NCBI GenBank assembly: GCA_001584585.1
Contig: LSYV01000045.1
Span: forward strand, 221,924-244,898
DNA length: 22,975 bases
Direction of reading: 5' to 3'
Origin: Gonium pectorale
Lineage: Eukaryota > Chlorophyta > Chlorophyceae > Chlamydomonadales > Volvocaceae
Position numbers and translations under genes: made by a program. Shown here piece by piece: positions 11,101 through 20,275 of the stretch. A model generated the notes under the pieces. That model had not been told where the DNA came from and did no database searches. It was given only the letters and a program-made list of their open reading frames with translations. Each line of letters begins with the position of its first letter. Position 1 is the first letter of the stretch.

Positions 11101-11720
11101 AGGCGCGGCCATGGGAGGAGCTGGAGCTACTGCCCGCCGGCACGTCTACCGCCGCTCGGGCCCCGGCGGCGGTGTCAGTACCGGACGCGGCGCCCGTCCA
11201 GACAGAGTTCCCTCCGCAGCCTGAGCCCCTAAGCCCCGGGCAGCCGCCCGATGTCTCGGAGGCACAGAGCTCCCCGCTGTCGCGCCGCCTGCCCATTCTC
11301 GGCCTACAGCCGCTCCATCTCCAGATCCCGGGCGACGACCCATGGGTCGGCGGCACCGGTCCAGCCGGCGCCGGCGCGGACGTCGCCACCCCAACCGGGA
11401 CTCCAAGGGCGCGTTCGGCCGGCTTCGCCGGTGATGCCGGTATGGGACAGCCGCCGGCACGTTCGTGGGGTCCGGGCTTGGAGGGCAGCCCAAGCCCCAT
11501 ACGGTCGCCGTTCTGGGGCTTGCGCAGGTCCAGCGGCGGCGGCACGGGGCAACACCACCAGCAGCCCTATATGGGCGCCCTGTCAGACGACCAGCTGGCT
11601 GGCTTGCTGCAGTGGACCGTAACGGACTTTTTTGCTTCACCGGAGCCGGGGTTCGGGTCGCGGCGGGGCAGCGACGCGGACGGCACTGACAGCGTGGGCC
11701 GCACGGCTGGGTGGGAGTGA
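2105..11720 (+). CDS. giant coiled-coil protein, candidate CEP295/Ana1-like centriole protein (9 exons)
   Basis: Model: exons 2105-2850, 3063-3144, 3335-3441, 3622-3691, 3904-4156, 4310-4716, 4905-5799, 6010-9116 and 9408-11720. Every intron is GT-AG, all phases agree, and the sum is 7,980 nt, giving 2,659 aa ending in TGA. The start is the ATG at 2105; the open frame extends a few codons upstream only through a GTG. Residues 1-335 are charged coiled coil, with EELHHLFDVYGRRVAGMGKAHAD at about 78-100 in two pieces: EELHHLFDVY then GRRVAGMGKAHAD. A Pro-rich break follows at ~225-240. A second coiled coil (250-325) ends in QELQRVFEENFLVG, with VLPHYLQP near 347-354. This order, the MG-x-x-HA pattern and the FE-E/D element recall CEP295, a scaffold for centriole maturation whose human form is also about 2,600 aa. 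From ~355 on the chain is Ser/Ala/Pro/Gly-rich and probably disordered. I see no C-terminal ALMS motif. Acceptor 4324 is also phase-compatible for exon 6, giving 5 residues fewer. The gene is well supported; the CEP295 identity is inference from memory, and charged coiled coils can resemble each other by chance. Confidence 0.75.
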
Positions 11721-12139
11721 GGGGTGCAGAGGAGGACAGCATTACGGTCGTTCTGTCGGGTATGGAGAAATATGTACGTACTTGTGGGGGTCTTGTATGT
11801 TTGAATCGCATTTGATCTTGTATACCTAGAACGGCGAATGGACGGGCGAAGTGAACATGTATGGGGTTCGGGCGTGGGTTTAGGGATTCAGAGTGAGTGG
11901 TCTGAACTGCTGCATGTTCCACCGTATGCAAGAGTAGCTCATGTGGGGAAGTGAACCCATCGTCACCGCCTTCCGGCCGAGGTCGGGGTTGTACGATGGT
12001 GATGGTGTACGGATTGTTCGGGGTAGTTGCAAACTAAATGAAAGTCGCACGGTCGTGCCTCAGCGCAGAGCTTTCCTTCTCGGCTACCCTTTAGCATTTG
12101 AATACATTGCCCTTAAGTGTTCCGAGACAGAGCGAAACC
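11721..12139 (+). promoter_or_regulatory. intergenic: 3' end of the large gene and 5' region of the SWIM gene
   Basis: A 419-bp spacer between two genes in the same direction. It should contain the 3' UTR of the large gene and the promoter and 5' UTR of the SWIM gene. No exact TGTAA occurs after the upstream stop; the nearest variants are TGTAT strings near 11794 and 11819. No clear TATA box was seen. An open frame at 11941-12177 overlaps the downstream start in another frame and looks like chance. Confidence 0.45.
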
Positions 12140-14196
12140 ATGGCCGGCGCAGCGCAGGGTCATGGGATCGACCTTGACATGGAGCGCCGCAGACTGTAAG
12201 GCCTTACTAAATAGATATGGCATGCCGACTCGCTCATGTAGTCGCCGCTTTGTTGTCGCAGCATGGCCCGCAACCGCGCGAAGCTGTTGGCACTGGGCAT
12301 TCCCGTGGGAATCATGGAGCTTCAGGACCTGGTGAAGAAGGAAAAGTATGTCCGACGGGGCTCGTGCCGCACTCGCTTTCGACCTGGGTGGCATGAGCAT
12401 GACTGTGAGCACCAGATGCGCTCTCGCCTTTCGATCTCTAACCCTGGCAGGCAACCGCAGCCACCGCGCCCCCGACTAAAGCGGGAGCCCGTGGAGCCGC
12501 AGAGACGGTGAGGCCTAGACGAGCGGGGCGTTGGACTGCGCTGGGACGACTTGTATGGCGGTGCCCAAACAGCGCAAACATCAGCACACCGCCTGGGCTT
12601 TTTCGTCTCTCTTGAACACATGAGGCTGTACAAAGGCATGCACATGCTGAACATTTCAATTTCTGTTGCTTCTGCCCAATCAGTTCCACAAGGCTTGCCG
12701 CCGGCGATGGCGGCGGCGGTGAGCCGCTCCTGCAGCTGGGAGAGGAAGGGGCGGCGGAGCCGCAGGAGACGGAGCGGCGGCATCGGGGCGGGACCAGGGA
12801 AGGGGAGCCGCAGGACGAGGAGGGCCTGACTGAGGAGGAGATCGCGGCCAGGGTACGTTGGGGCAGCTTGTAGCCTGCCTAGGGCGATGCGTCCTCGCCT
12901 GTAGGAGCTGCTAACGGGCTAGACGGCGCGCAACGGCACAAAAGGCAAAGATGTCTCCTCATTGACGCAGGCGGAGCAGCTCAAGGCACGCGAGGCAGTC
13001 CGGCTACGTGAGCTTGAGCTCGAGGGCTTGGTGGACTACGACCCACGGGTCGGCGACCCGTTGGGCGGCGACCCCGGCGGCTCGGCGGTGTTCGTAGTGA
13101 TCGGCTCCACGGGCAACCACTACACCGTGAGGCTGAGCGATGCCAAGCGCAGCTGCCAGTGCATGGACTGCCGTGTCCGGAAGCGCGACTGCAAGCACAT
13201 ACGCCTCATACTGGGGAAGCTGCAGGTAAACACAGCCTGCGGCGGCGTGTGGTGGGCAGAGGAGGGCCCCGGGTGGGGGACCGAAGGCGGTTCGGAGCCA
13301 ACAAGTGAAACCGACTTGAAGGGCTGGGAAGGGTACGGGTGGGTATGGTATATGCCATGCTGGAAGGGGCGGGTTGTGGGCGCGGCGGTTCAGGGTTGTG
13401 TCGGTCATGCGAACATACCATCGTGCCCTTCGGCAAGGCAAGAGACCCGCGCACATGTCCATTTAACCCTCGCCTGACACGTGCGGAACCTGCTGTCTGT
13501 CCACTTGGGTCATATCAAGATTGAAGGACATCCGGAGCGGTGGCGCGAGGTGGGTGCAGACGAGCAGGGGAAGGAGAGCTCACGGTCTGGAAGGTACAAC
13601 GGTTCGGAGGTTTGAAGTCGGAACCTGGGGCGTGGAACAGTCGTGGCGTAGGCACACAGCCCGTGCCAACGCCCGTGCCAACGCATGGTTCCCATCTTCC
13701 CATGTCATACAACGCATCTGCACAGGATGTCCTCCCCTTCCTCACCCGTGCACGAGGGGAGGAAGCCATGCCGCGATGCTGCACTGCGCCTCCGGCAGTG
13801 CTTGCGAGCGTCACCCGGTTTGCTCATGTGGCCTATGCGTTGCGCCAGCGCCACCTACGGTACTTGCCACTTGCACCGCAGGCGGTAGAGCGCTCCTTCC
13901 AATCCGCGCCGGCGCTGGGCGCACAGCATGCGGCAGGCGGGGCGGCTGGCGCCGTGGAGCCGGAGGCGAAGGCGGGTGCGGAGGGCGAGGAGCGCAGCGC
14001 CGGGGCTGCTACTGCCGATGGCGGTGCTTCTGCAGCGGCCGGAGACGGTGACGGGGCCGGGGCAGAGGCGGCGGGCAAATTGCGCAGCCGGGCGGGGAAG
14101 AGCGGGGCTTCGGGCACAGGCACGGGGACCAAGCGGCTGGGTGCCGCGGGGGCGGAGCCGACGCAACAGCGGACGACGCGGCAGCGCCGACGGTGA
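12140..14196 (+). CDS. SWIM-type zinc finger protein, probably nuclear (7 exons)
   Basis: Model: exons 12140-12195, 12262-12345, 12451-12507, 12684-12852, 12971-13225, 13520-13549 and 13882-14196, all GT-AG with agreeing phases; total 966 nt, 321 aa, stop TGA. The ATG sits in a good context (ACCATGG). Residues 14-38 hold a basic helix with RNRAKLLALGIP, a motif seen near the N-terminus of several plant and algal nuclear proteins. RRSTRLA follows at about 65-71, after a basic Pro-rich linker. The SWIM finger is C184-x-C186-x9-C196-x-H198 (nt 13154-13198), preceded by GSTGNHYTVRL and followed by IRLILGKL, as in canonical SWIM domains (zinc-dependent DNA or protein binding). Joining exons 5, 6 and 7 gives LGKLQ-IEGHPERWRE-AVERSF, a sensible continuation. 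The C-terminus is Ala/Gly-rich and ends in basic TTRQRRR, a possible nuclear signal. The last two acceptors (13519, 13881) are the least certain; 13725 is an alternative for exon 7. Partner and target are unknown. Confidence 0.8.
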
Positions 14197-14613
14197 TGAC
14201 GGCGGACGAAGACATGGCTGTGAACTGGGCCCTGTTTTATCTTGCGCGGCGTCCGTCACTACCCGCTGATAGAACAACAGGGCCAGGCCTGCGTATGGGA
14301 GGACGCACGCTGGAAATGCCCATAGAATGGCCACTTGCCGGGGCTTGCGGAGAGCGGCCAGGGGTCCGCCGCGTCAAGGGGTGCCTCCACGCCGAAGTCT
14401 GCCGGAAAGGCGTACGCGGGCACCTGGTTGGAGAGTCAGGTTTGCCATGCAGTACCGTGACGGACGAGCAAGGGTTCCGCCCCCTCGTGGCAGTCGGAAG
14501 TATTGAGCTCTGGCGTGTTGATAGCCAATCAGCCATGGTGCCGTACTTCCCTCTGCGGAAGGGCACAGGACGAGACCTTGCTTCCCCTGGCGCTCGTGAA
14601 TCCCCGCTGACTA

Positions 14614-14618
14614 TGTAA
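14614..14618 (+). terminator. TGTAA poly(A) signal, candidate for the SWIM gene
   Basis: TGTAA is the usual polyadenylation signal in chlamydomonad green algae. This copy is about 420 bp past the stop codon of the SWIM gene, a normal 3' UTR length for these algae, and I saw no earlier copy between the stop and here. A 141-aa open frame at 14193-14618 ends on the same bases and is taken to be a chance frame in the 3' UTR. Confidence 0.5.
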
Positions 14619-14970
14619 CGCTGTGCTATGCGCGAATGGCGGACACGATGTGGTTGTTGTGGGCCCTTACGTAGTAAAATACGTGTTGAGGACTGGTAGA
14701 ACCTGGATTCAAAAGTCCCAACAGGGACGGCGGAGGACAGGGATGGCCCCGCAATGAGCTGACGTGGTAGCAGTAGGATGGTGCCCCCAGCCGACCGCCG
14801 TCACCCGGCTTCCCAGTCGTGGAGCCCAGCGCGGCGACCAGGGAGCGGCTATACCAACCCATAGATCAGCGGACGTTTGGCGCCGCCCTGGTGACTCGGC
14901 GCCCGGCGGGGACCTATGGACGCTGAGATGGCCAAGCTGTGCCTATGAACAACCGGCCCAGGACCACGCC
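14619..14970. other. intergenic stretch, no gene recognised
   Basis: About 350 bp after the putative poly(A) signal. I see no coding-like frame, RNA gene or clear repeat. Short frames on both strands lack composition or motifs that would support coding. Confidence 0.5.
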
Positions 14971-15853
14971 ATGGCCCCCAATGCCTGTGCCACGCCTCTG
15001 GCAGTGCCCGGCGCTCCCCCTCGTCGTGTAACTGTCGGTCGGTCATACAGGTCGGTCGTCATCTTGGTAGTGCCTCACCGCTCATGGGCCTCCACGGCCA
15101 ACTGACTGGCAGTGGCCGCGCGGGCAGGCAACTCCCGATACCCGCCCGTCTGCCTGTCGTTACCAGCAGCGGGAGCGCGCGGCGGCCGGCGGGCGCCACT
15201 GGCCCCACTGCCCCCCACTGCTGTGGCGGAATGCGCCCCAACAGCTCCCGCTGGGAGAAGGCAGCCTCGCCCAGCTGGGGTTCCGGCGCTCGCTGCATCC
15301 CGCCCTCACCATTGGCTAGAGCGCCGCGCAGGCTGGCGCTGAGCTTATGCTCTGACCCCAGGCGCTCTACCATTCCTGTTGCTGTGCCCAGTGCTTTTGG
15401 GGGAGCTGCGGCAGCAGGAGCGGCACCGGCTCTACCTGTAGATACAGCCCACCCGTGCCCACCCAGGCGCAGCGACGTATCGATGGCTCGAAGGCAGGCG
15501 CTCGATGGGCGGTGCCCGAGGAGCTGTGAGCCGCGGTGAGCAGCGGCCGCAGTGCACGCGGGAACGTGCTAGCAGGCGACGGGAGGGGGAAGGGCGTCAC
15601 GAATGTCGGCCTGGAGGCGGGCCTGTGTTGCAGGGCGGGCACAGGTGGGCTGGTGGCAGGGCCCACAAGCCCTGCCGCCCCCAGCCGCGTGAAGGCCCGC
15701 CCCCCGCTACCAGGTTGCGATGTTGATGTCTCTTTCCTGCGGTCTGTTGCTGCTCGGCTGCGGTCGGGGGAACCCCTAATGACAGCACTTAAGCCTTCCA
15801 CATTGTTTGCGGGGAATGACCCCCCGGACCACCCGTGGGACCACCCCCCTTAA

Positions 15854-15887
15854 GGTAACGGCGGCCTTCGGCCACCGGGTGGTTACC
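15854..15887. repeat. imperfect inverted repeat (hairpin)
   Basis: GGTAAC at 15854 pairs with GTTACC at the right end, and an inner GGCC-TTC-GGCC supplies a tight stem-loop, with small bulges between. It could form a hairpin in RNA or mark an old transposon end. No matching partner copy was found nearby. Confidence 0.5.
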
Positions 15888-16386
15888 ACTCTAGGTGGCA
15901 ACTTCGTGGCGGCGAAAAATCCTTGCTCCTGCTTCTTCATCTGGCCCACAGCGACTAGGACCCGCTGTCCCAGTGAACAACGGCAACAATGCGCCGCTCG
16001 ACACAAACACCCTGCCGCTGCCCGCCTTGGTGTGCGGCGGAGTACGGCAGCGACGGTGCCACTCCGCCGGAGGCCGGCTGGGCTGCGTCCGGCCGCTCCC
16101 AGTCTCCGGCGCTCCCAGTCGGCCGTCAGTCGATCTCGCGAACAACGGGACCAGTTTTGAGGTGGGCGGACCCAGTGTGCAGGCGGCCGTGTCGGCGGGC
16201 GCCAGCCTGGGGACGGTATCCGGATGAATTGAGTACCGGGTGATAGCGCCGCCACAGACGGCAACATGCCGCGGTGGGGGCCGGTACAGGCGGCGGTGAC
16301 ACTCGCACAGTCGGTAGCAGCGGTCGTGGGGGCAATGCCGGTGTGGGGGTTGGTTTGAGGGATGGTGTTGGCGGTAACAGCGGTGA

Positions 16387-16408
16387 GGGTGAGGGTTGAG
16401 GGCGAGGG
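16387..16408 (+). repeat. G-quadruplex-type motif in a GAGGGT-rich patch
   Basis: Four GGG runs are separated by loops of 3, 4 and 3 bases (TGA, TTGA, CGA), which meets the standard G4 pattern on the plus strand. The surrounding sequence, about 16255-16430, is rich in GGT/GAG and gives Pro/His/Arg-rich frames on the other strand that look like composition artefacts. Confidence 0.6.
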
Positions 16409-16579
16409 TGAGGATGTGGGCGCGGACTTGGACGTGTGTCGCCTGTGGGTGAATGCAGTGGTGTGGTGGGCATTCTCCTGCTGCCGGGCTGCTCAGGCTT
16501 GAAGGTGGTGGTGGACGGCAGACGTGTTCCGCCGGAGCAGGTAGAGCTGGACGAGGACAGCCATGTGTTGTATGTCTGA

Positions 16580-19246
16580 AGGCTGCGCCTTGCCGCGGTT
16601 CAGGAAGTACGAGATTAAGCTATACTTGGGGCTTGATTGGCCAGAGACGTCAGAGATGGCTCTCTGGAGCACCAAGCAGGCTGGTTCTGCATTGTGAAGA
16701 AATCCTGGGCCTGACATTGTATCTGCACAAGATGAAACGCTGCAAACACATGCCACAAACCTCCACGTACGGATGAGGCCCCATGGCATAGAAACTGCGG
16801 GAAGCTAAGTCCTGTGTTGGCAGACCGCCTACACGGCTGCAGGGATATTGCAATGCACGCAGCTTTTCACTTGCATGCCCGGAAAGCACGCACTTACTGC
16901 ATCTCAAAATCTGTTCCCGCAGTTGGGCTGGATGGGGACGCAGGCTGAGGCGTCCGGCTACAGGGCGCCTCGCTGACGCAATGCAGCTAGTGCTACTACA
17001 TTTACGTCCGAACGTGCCAGCCTAACGATCGATTACACGGGGCACACGCCACAGATGGCCAGATCCACACCAGGGCCAGTCTTGAGGCTGGCATTAAACA
17101 AGCCCATCCCACTCCTAGGGCCACGTCGTGGTAGCAGAAGGCGAAAACTAGGGTCATATCTTCGTAGTGTACACCTAGACGACATCATTAACCAAAATGT
17201 GCTCTTGCGCTTAGTCCTCCTCTTGGCACCCCCTGTTGGCACCTAACCAACAAGTTGCGCTATCGAAACCTGACCAGCCTCACAAACACGCACTGCCTGC
17301 TTTACTTCCGCTACGCCTTGGCCAGGGCACCACCACCAGGCGGCAATGTCAAATCAAAAAAGATTCCTCGTGGGCACAACCTAACGGAAGCCAAATCTGG
17401 GTCCGGAAAATGAAAGAGAAAAGAGTGAAATGGAGAAAAGAGAACTATGTGCATTGAGCCTATGGCGCTACGTTGACCTCCTCAAATCCGTGCTTCTGCG
17501 GCACGTGCCAACGCGGCGGGTGCAATGCACACGAACATCCACGACCACAACCCATGACCAGCAGACTGAGCCTCCTGCAACTTGTGGTCCTATTTCTGAA
17601 CCATGGTCCTCATTATCCTACCACAGGTAAGGGGGCACGGACGATTAGGTCACGCCGGATGATATGTACAGCCCGCGGCAAGAATATGGAGCCGCGGGTG
17701 TAGAGGGAAAAGGGGGAAAAAGCCCGGGGAGGGGCTGTTTGCACGGCAGCACACCGTGCCGTATCCACTGCAACCAGCCGTGCCGCCATCAGGCAGGGGT
17801 GAGAGGGCAAGTTCGCGTGCCCCAACATATGTCAGATCCGACTGCCGCACGGGGACAGCCAAGTAATGCGATTTGTCTTCTCAATAAGCTCTACTCAGCA
17901 ATTGGAGTCATTGCCCTAATCCGGCAAATCCTCTCTCGTGGTTGGAGGTTAGGAAGTCGACACACATACTCCGACGCATGCCGCATGGGGCCAAGTCCGC
18001 TCAACACAACCAGCGGCGAGCTCCGATATGCGTAGCAGGTCAGCTCCTATCGTCGCTTATTCGCTAGCGCGGGCGCAGGCGCTGGGCAGTAGTCGAAGGC
18101 CAGGGCGTCTCGTTGTCCGAAGTATGAGCCGGGCTGCCGCCGTCCGCCGGCGGCATCAATTGCCGCCAGATCAATTAGGCTTAGCCCGAGCGGCCCGCTG
18201 TCGCAGCGGCGCAGAGTGACGGTGCACTGCGGCGGTTGCGGACAGCCGGCCTCCTTCCTTGCGCCGTTGCCGCGCATCGTGCCTGCCTTTGTGACACTCG
18301 CGAACACGTAATCCTGTAAGCAAGGCCACGACCAAGCCGTCAGGCGCCGAGAGCGTAAAGGACACGAGGCAACGCCAACGCACCACCACTGGGGGAGGGA
18401 CGCCCGGTAGACACGTCTGGATGACGCGCCGGCATGTCTGCACGTCCTGGCTAGCCATGTCTTCTTGCAAAGAGGTCCAAATGACGGTTGGGTCCCAGGT
18501 AATTAAGAGACCCTTCGACAACAAATGGCTCCTCGTCAGAAAAACGACGGAGGGAATGATACGAGCGAGTTCGCTCGAGACTGGAAGAGCCTCTTCGTTG
18601 ACGTACGTCGCCAGCGATGACGGAAGCTGCGCCGAAGCATGCGAGCCAGGGTTCGTCCATTACCTATCATCCACTATTATCTCGTGGTCTAGCGGTGCAT
18701 GGTATTGTACTGTTTGTTAGGGTTTGGGTGCGGTCTCAAAAGGACCCAACTACCCGTAACTCCTGCAACGCCATTGGCCCCAAGACAGTGGCACGTTGCA
18801 GTTTGTTAAGGACAGCGTTGCATCTGTACAAGCATAAGCGGCGTATCATCATGCACGTGTCGGGTGTGTGCGGGAGGGTGTCGGGAAGTAACGCTCGCCC
18901 CTCGATTGTCCAAATAGCGGATAACGCGCTTGCAATGCAAGGTTGCGCTGTCTGAAGAACACTGTGAAGACTAGAGCACTGACCGCACGCACGCGGTCCT
19001 CGACTGCACGCTCTGCGCGCCACAGAAATTGGCGCTGTAGCGTGCAGGGACCTCCTGAGCCGTATAGCCCATAGGGAATAATTCTTAGGGGTGCAGGCTC
19101 GGAGTTTCCCTGGGTGGGCACCCAGGGCGTCCGGGGCGCTCTTCACGGGCCGCTCCGTCACCCCGTCTGGTGCCGGGGGGGCCCGTCTGCTCGATTCTGT
19201 CGCCCGCCAGGATTTGCATCCCGCGCCCTATTGAAACGCCGCATCT
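16580..19246. other. gene-poor region, nothing firmly recognised
   Basis: About 2.7 kb of DNA that is visibly less GC-rich than the gene blocks, with short AT-rich and purine-rich patches (for example 17358-17450). Open frames on both strands are short (under about 145 codons) and show neither recognised motifs nor splice sites that connect. A tRNA A-box-like string lies at 18685-18695 (see findings). It may hold degraded mobile-element sequence, but I found no terminal repeats or transposase-like motif. Confidence 0.5.
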
Positions 19247-20275
19247 TCAGGACTGTATTCCTTGAGGTGCCCTTCCCTGTTTGTATGTTTCTTTCTTCTG
19301 GTGCCATCGCGTACTCTGTCCCCGAACGCTGCGTCGCTGAGCGCGGACAGAGCCGGGAATCCCAGCGGCGGGTTGCTTGTGTAATTGTCGCGCCTTCGGG
19401 TGTGTATGGCCGTAGAGGCGGGCTCCCCCTTTCTCTGCAGGTTTCTCTTTTTTCATGTCGTAATGTATGTTTTGTAGGTGTAGGTTTGCATGCTGGCTGA
19501 TCACCGTCTGTGGTTGAAGATTGTCGTACGTTTGGGGCAGCGGGTCAGCCAACTCCACAGCTCTCTCACCCCAGGTAATCTCGCCGCTGCCCACACCGCG
19601 ACACCGGTGGGCCGGTCGGCTCGACTCCGTCCCTACTAGAAGCGTCGCACTATCGGTTGTGTATGAGGTGGCCTTCCCTTTTCTGCCAGCGTTTTGTTCG
19701 CGCTGTCTCATCATGCCCATGAGCAATGCGTAGACCCCTATCGTTGGCTTAGGCCGACGGACGCGAGAGTATGTAAGGTCGTTACCGCTCTCATGTCCCG
19801 ATTCCCTCTTGCCACGACCGAACAGGCACACCACGTCACGACTTCCGGCCACCCTTAGCGCCGCAGACAAGAGCTTAGCCGCCCGATAGCGTAGCGCGCC
19901 AGCCAGCCAGATGAGTCGCGGACATGCGCGAACTTGGTTCGCGTGACGGTAAACGGGCCCGACAGCGCGCATCTGACAACCGGCATCTGAGGCGATTTCG
20001 TCGACGAGCATCTCGGTTTGCCCGCCTGCGCCTATCTTTGCTGCCGCCACTGGCATCCACCAGACGAGCCCCTGGTTCATTCGCCATTCTCCATAATGAT
20101 TAATGGAATCAAGGTTGCAAGTCGGGAACAGTTGTAGGTATAGGCCTCGGACGTGTAGGGGTAAAACTAGAAGCTTGGAAAAGGGCGGAGCCCTGTAGTG
20201 CAATGCGTGCAGGGTGATAGTCAGGTGGCAGCTGGACACGTTTGCACATGAATTAGACAAACGGGACGGGGGCAC
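19247..20275 (-). CDS. doubtful 342-aa ORF with degenerate internal repeats
   Basis: A minus-strand ATG-to-stop frame of 342 codons in otherwise gene-poor DNA. I recognise no domain. The C-terminal third contains two or three weakly similar units in the same frame: REQNAGRKGKATSYTT, KEKPAEKGGARLYGHTH and KKETYKQGRAPQG. At the DNA level they correspond to a degenerate GAGGYG...CCC block at about 19264, 19415 and 19665 on the plus strand. Residue composition is mixed, and no targeting or membrane segment is obvious. It may be a real lineage-specific gene, or a chance frame across a diverged tandem repeat; chance is the more likely. Confidence 0.12.
   Translation of the reverse strand: MPPSRLSNSCANVSSCHLTITLHALHYRAPPFSKLLVLPLHVRGLYLQLFPTCNLDSINHYGEWRMNQGLVWWMPVAAAKIGAGGQTEMLVDEIASDAGCQMRAVGPVYRHANQVRACPRLIWLAGALRYRAAKLLSAALRVAGSRDVVCLFGRGKRESGHESGNDLTYSRVRRPKPTIGVYALLMGMMRQREQNAGRKGKATSYTTDSATLLVGTESSRPAHRCRGVGSGEITWGERAVELADPLPQTYDNLQPQTVISQHANLHLQNIHYDMKKEKPAEKGGARLYGHTHPKARQLHKQPAAGIPGSVRAQRRSVRGQSTRWHQKKETYKQGRAPQGIQS

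Larger units (their letters stand above)
14971..16579 (+). pseudogene. possible eroded or poorly modelled gene; coding-like fragments in several frames
   Basis: Several stretches read like protein but do not connect into one frame. A short start-like frame at 14971-15027 is followed by a GTAACT donor. A phase-compatible CAG acceptor leads to 15170-15319 (ending LHPALTIG, TAG). A frame runs from about 15536 to 15853 and another (15895-16227) contains VDLANNGTSFEVGG. A frame ending at 16579 reads LKVVVDGRRVPPEQVELDE. The last resembles a beta-strand edge of an extracellular domain, but I cannot name a family. Stops separate the pieces, and I could not find splice sites joining all of them. It may be a decayed gene, a real gene with small exons that I failed to model, or chance frames in GC-rich DNA. 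Confidence 0.2.

Noticed and set aside
10219..11112. 297-codon minus-strand open frame
   Set aside because: Antisense to exon 9, Arg/Ala/Pro-rich, typical of GC-rich shadow frames.
13436..13520. A U12-type (AT-AC) intron end before the GTGCGGAACC stretch
   Set aside because: The sequence before it has TTTAACCC and ends in AC, but no matching U12 donor is present and a normal AG acceptor at 13519 gives a better protein join.
14193..14618. 141-codon frame overlapping the SWIM stop codon (TGATGA)
   Set aside because: Falls in the expected 3' UTR, has no recognisable motif, and its stop is part of the TGTAA element.
16126..16473. Pro/His/Arg-rich minus-strand frame
   Set aside because: Produced by the GGT/GAG-rich simple sequence on the plus strand; no independent support.
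18681..18770. A complete tRNA gene
   Set aside because: Only the A box fits; there is no acceptor stem, anticodon arm or proper B box.
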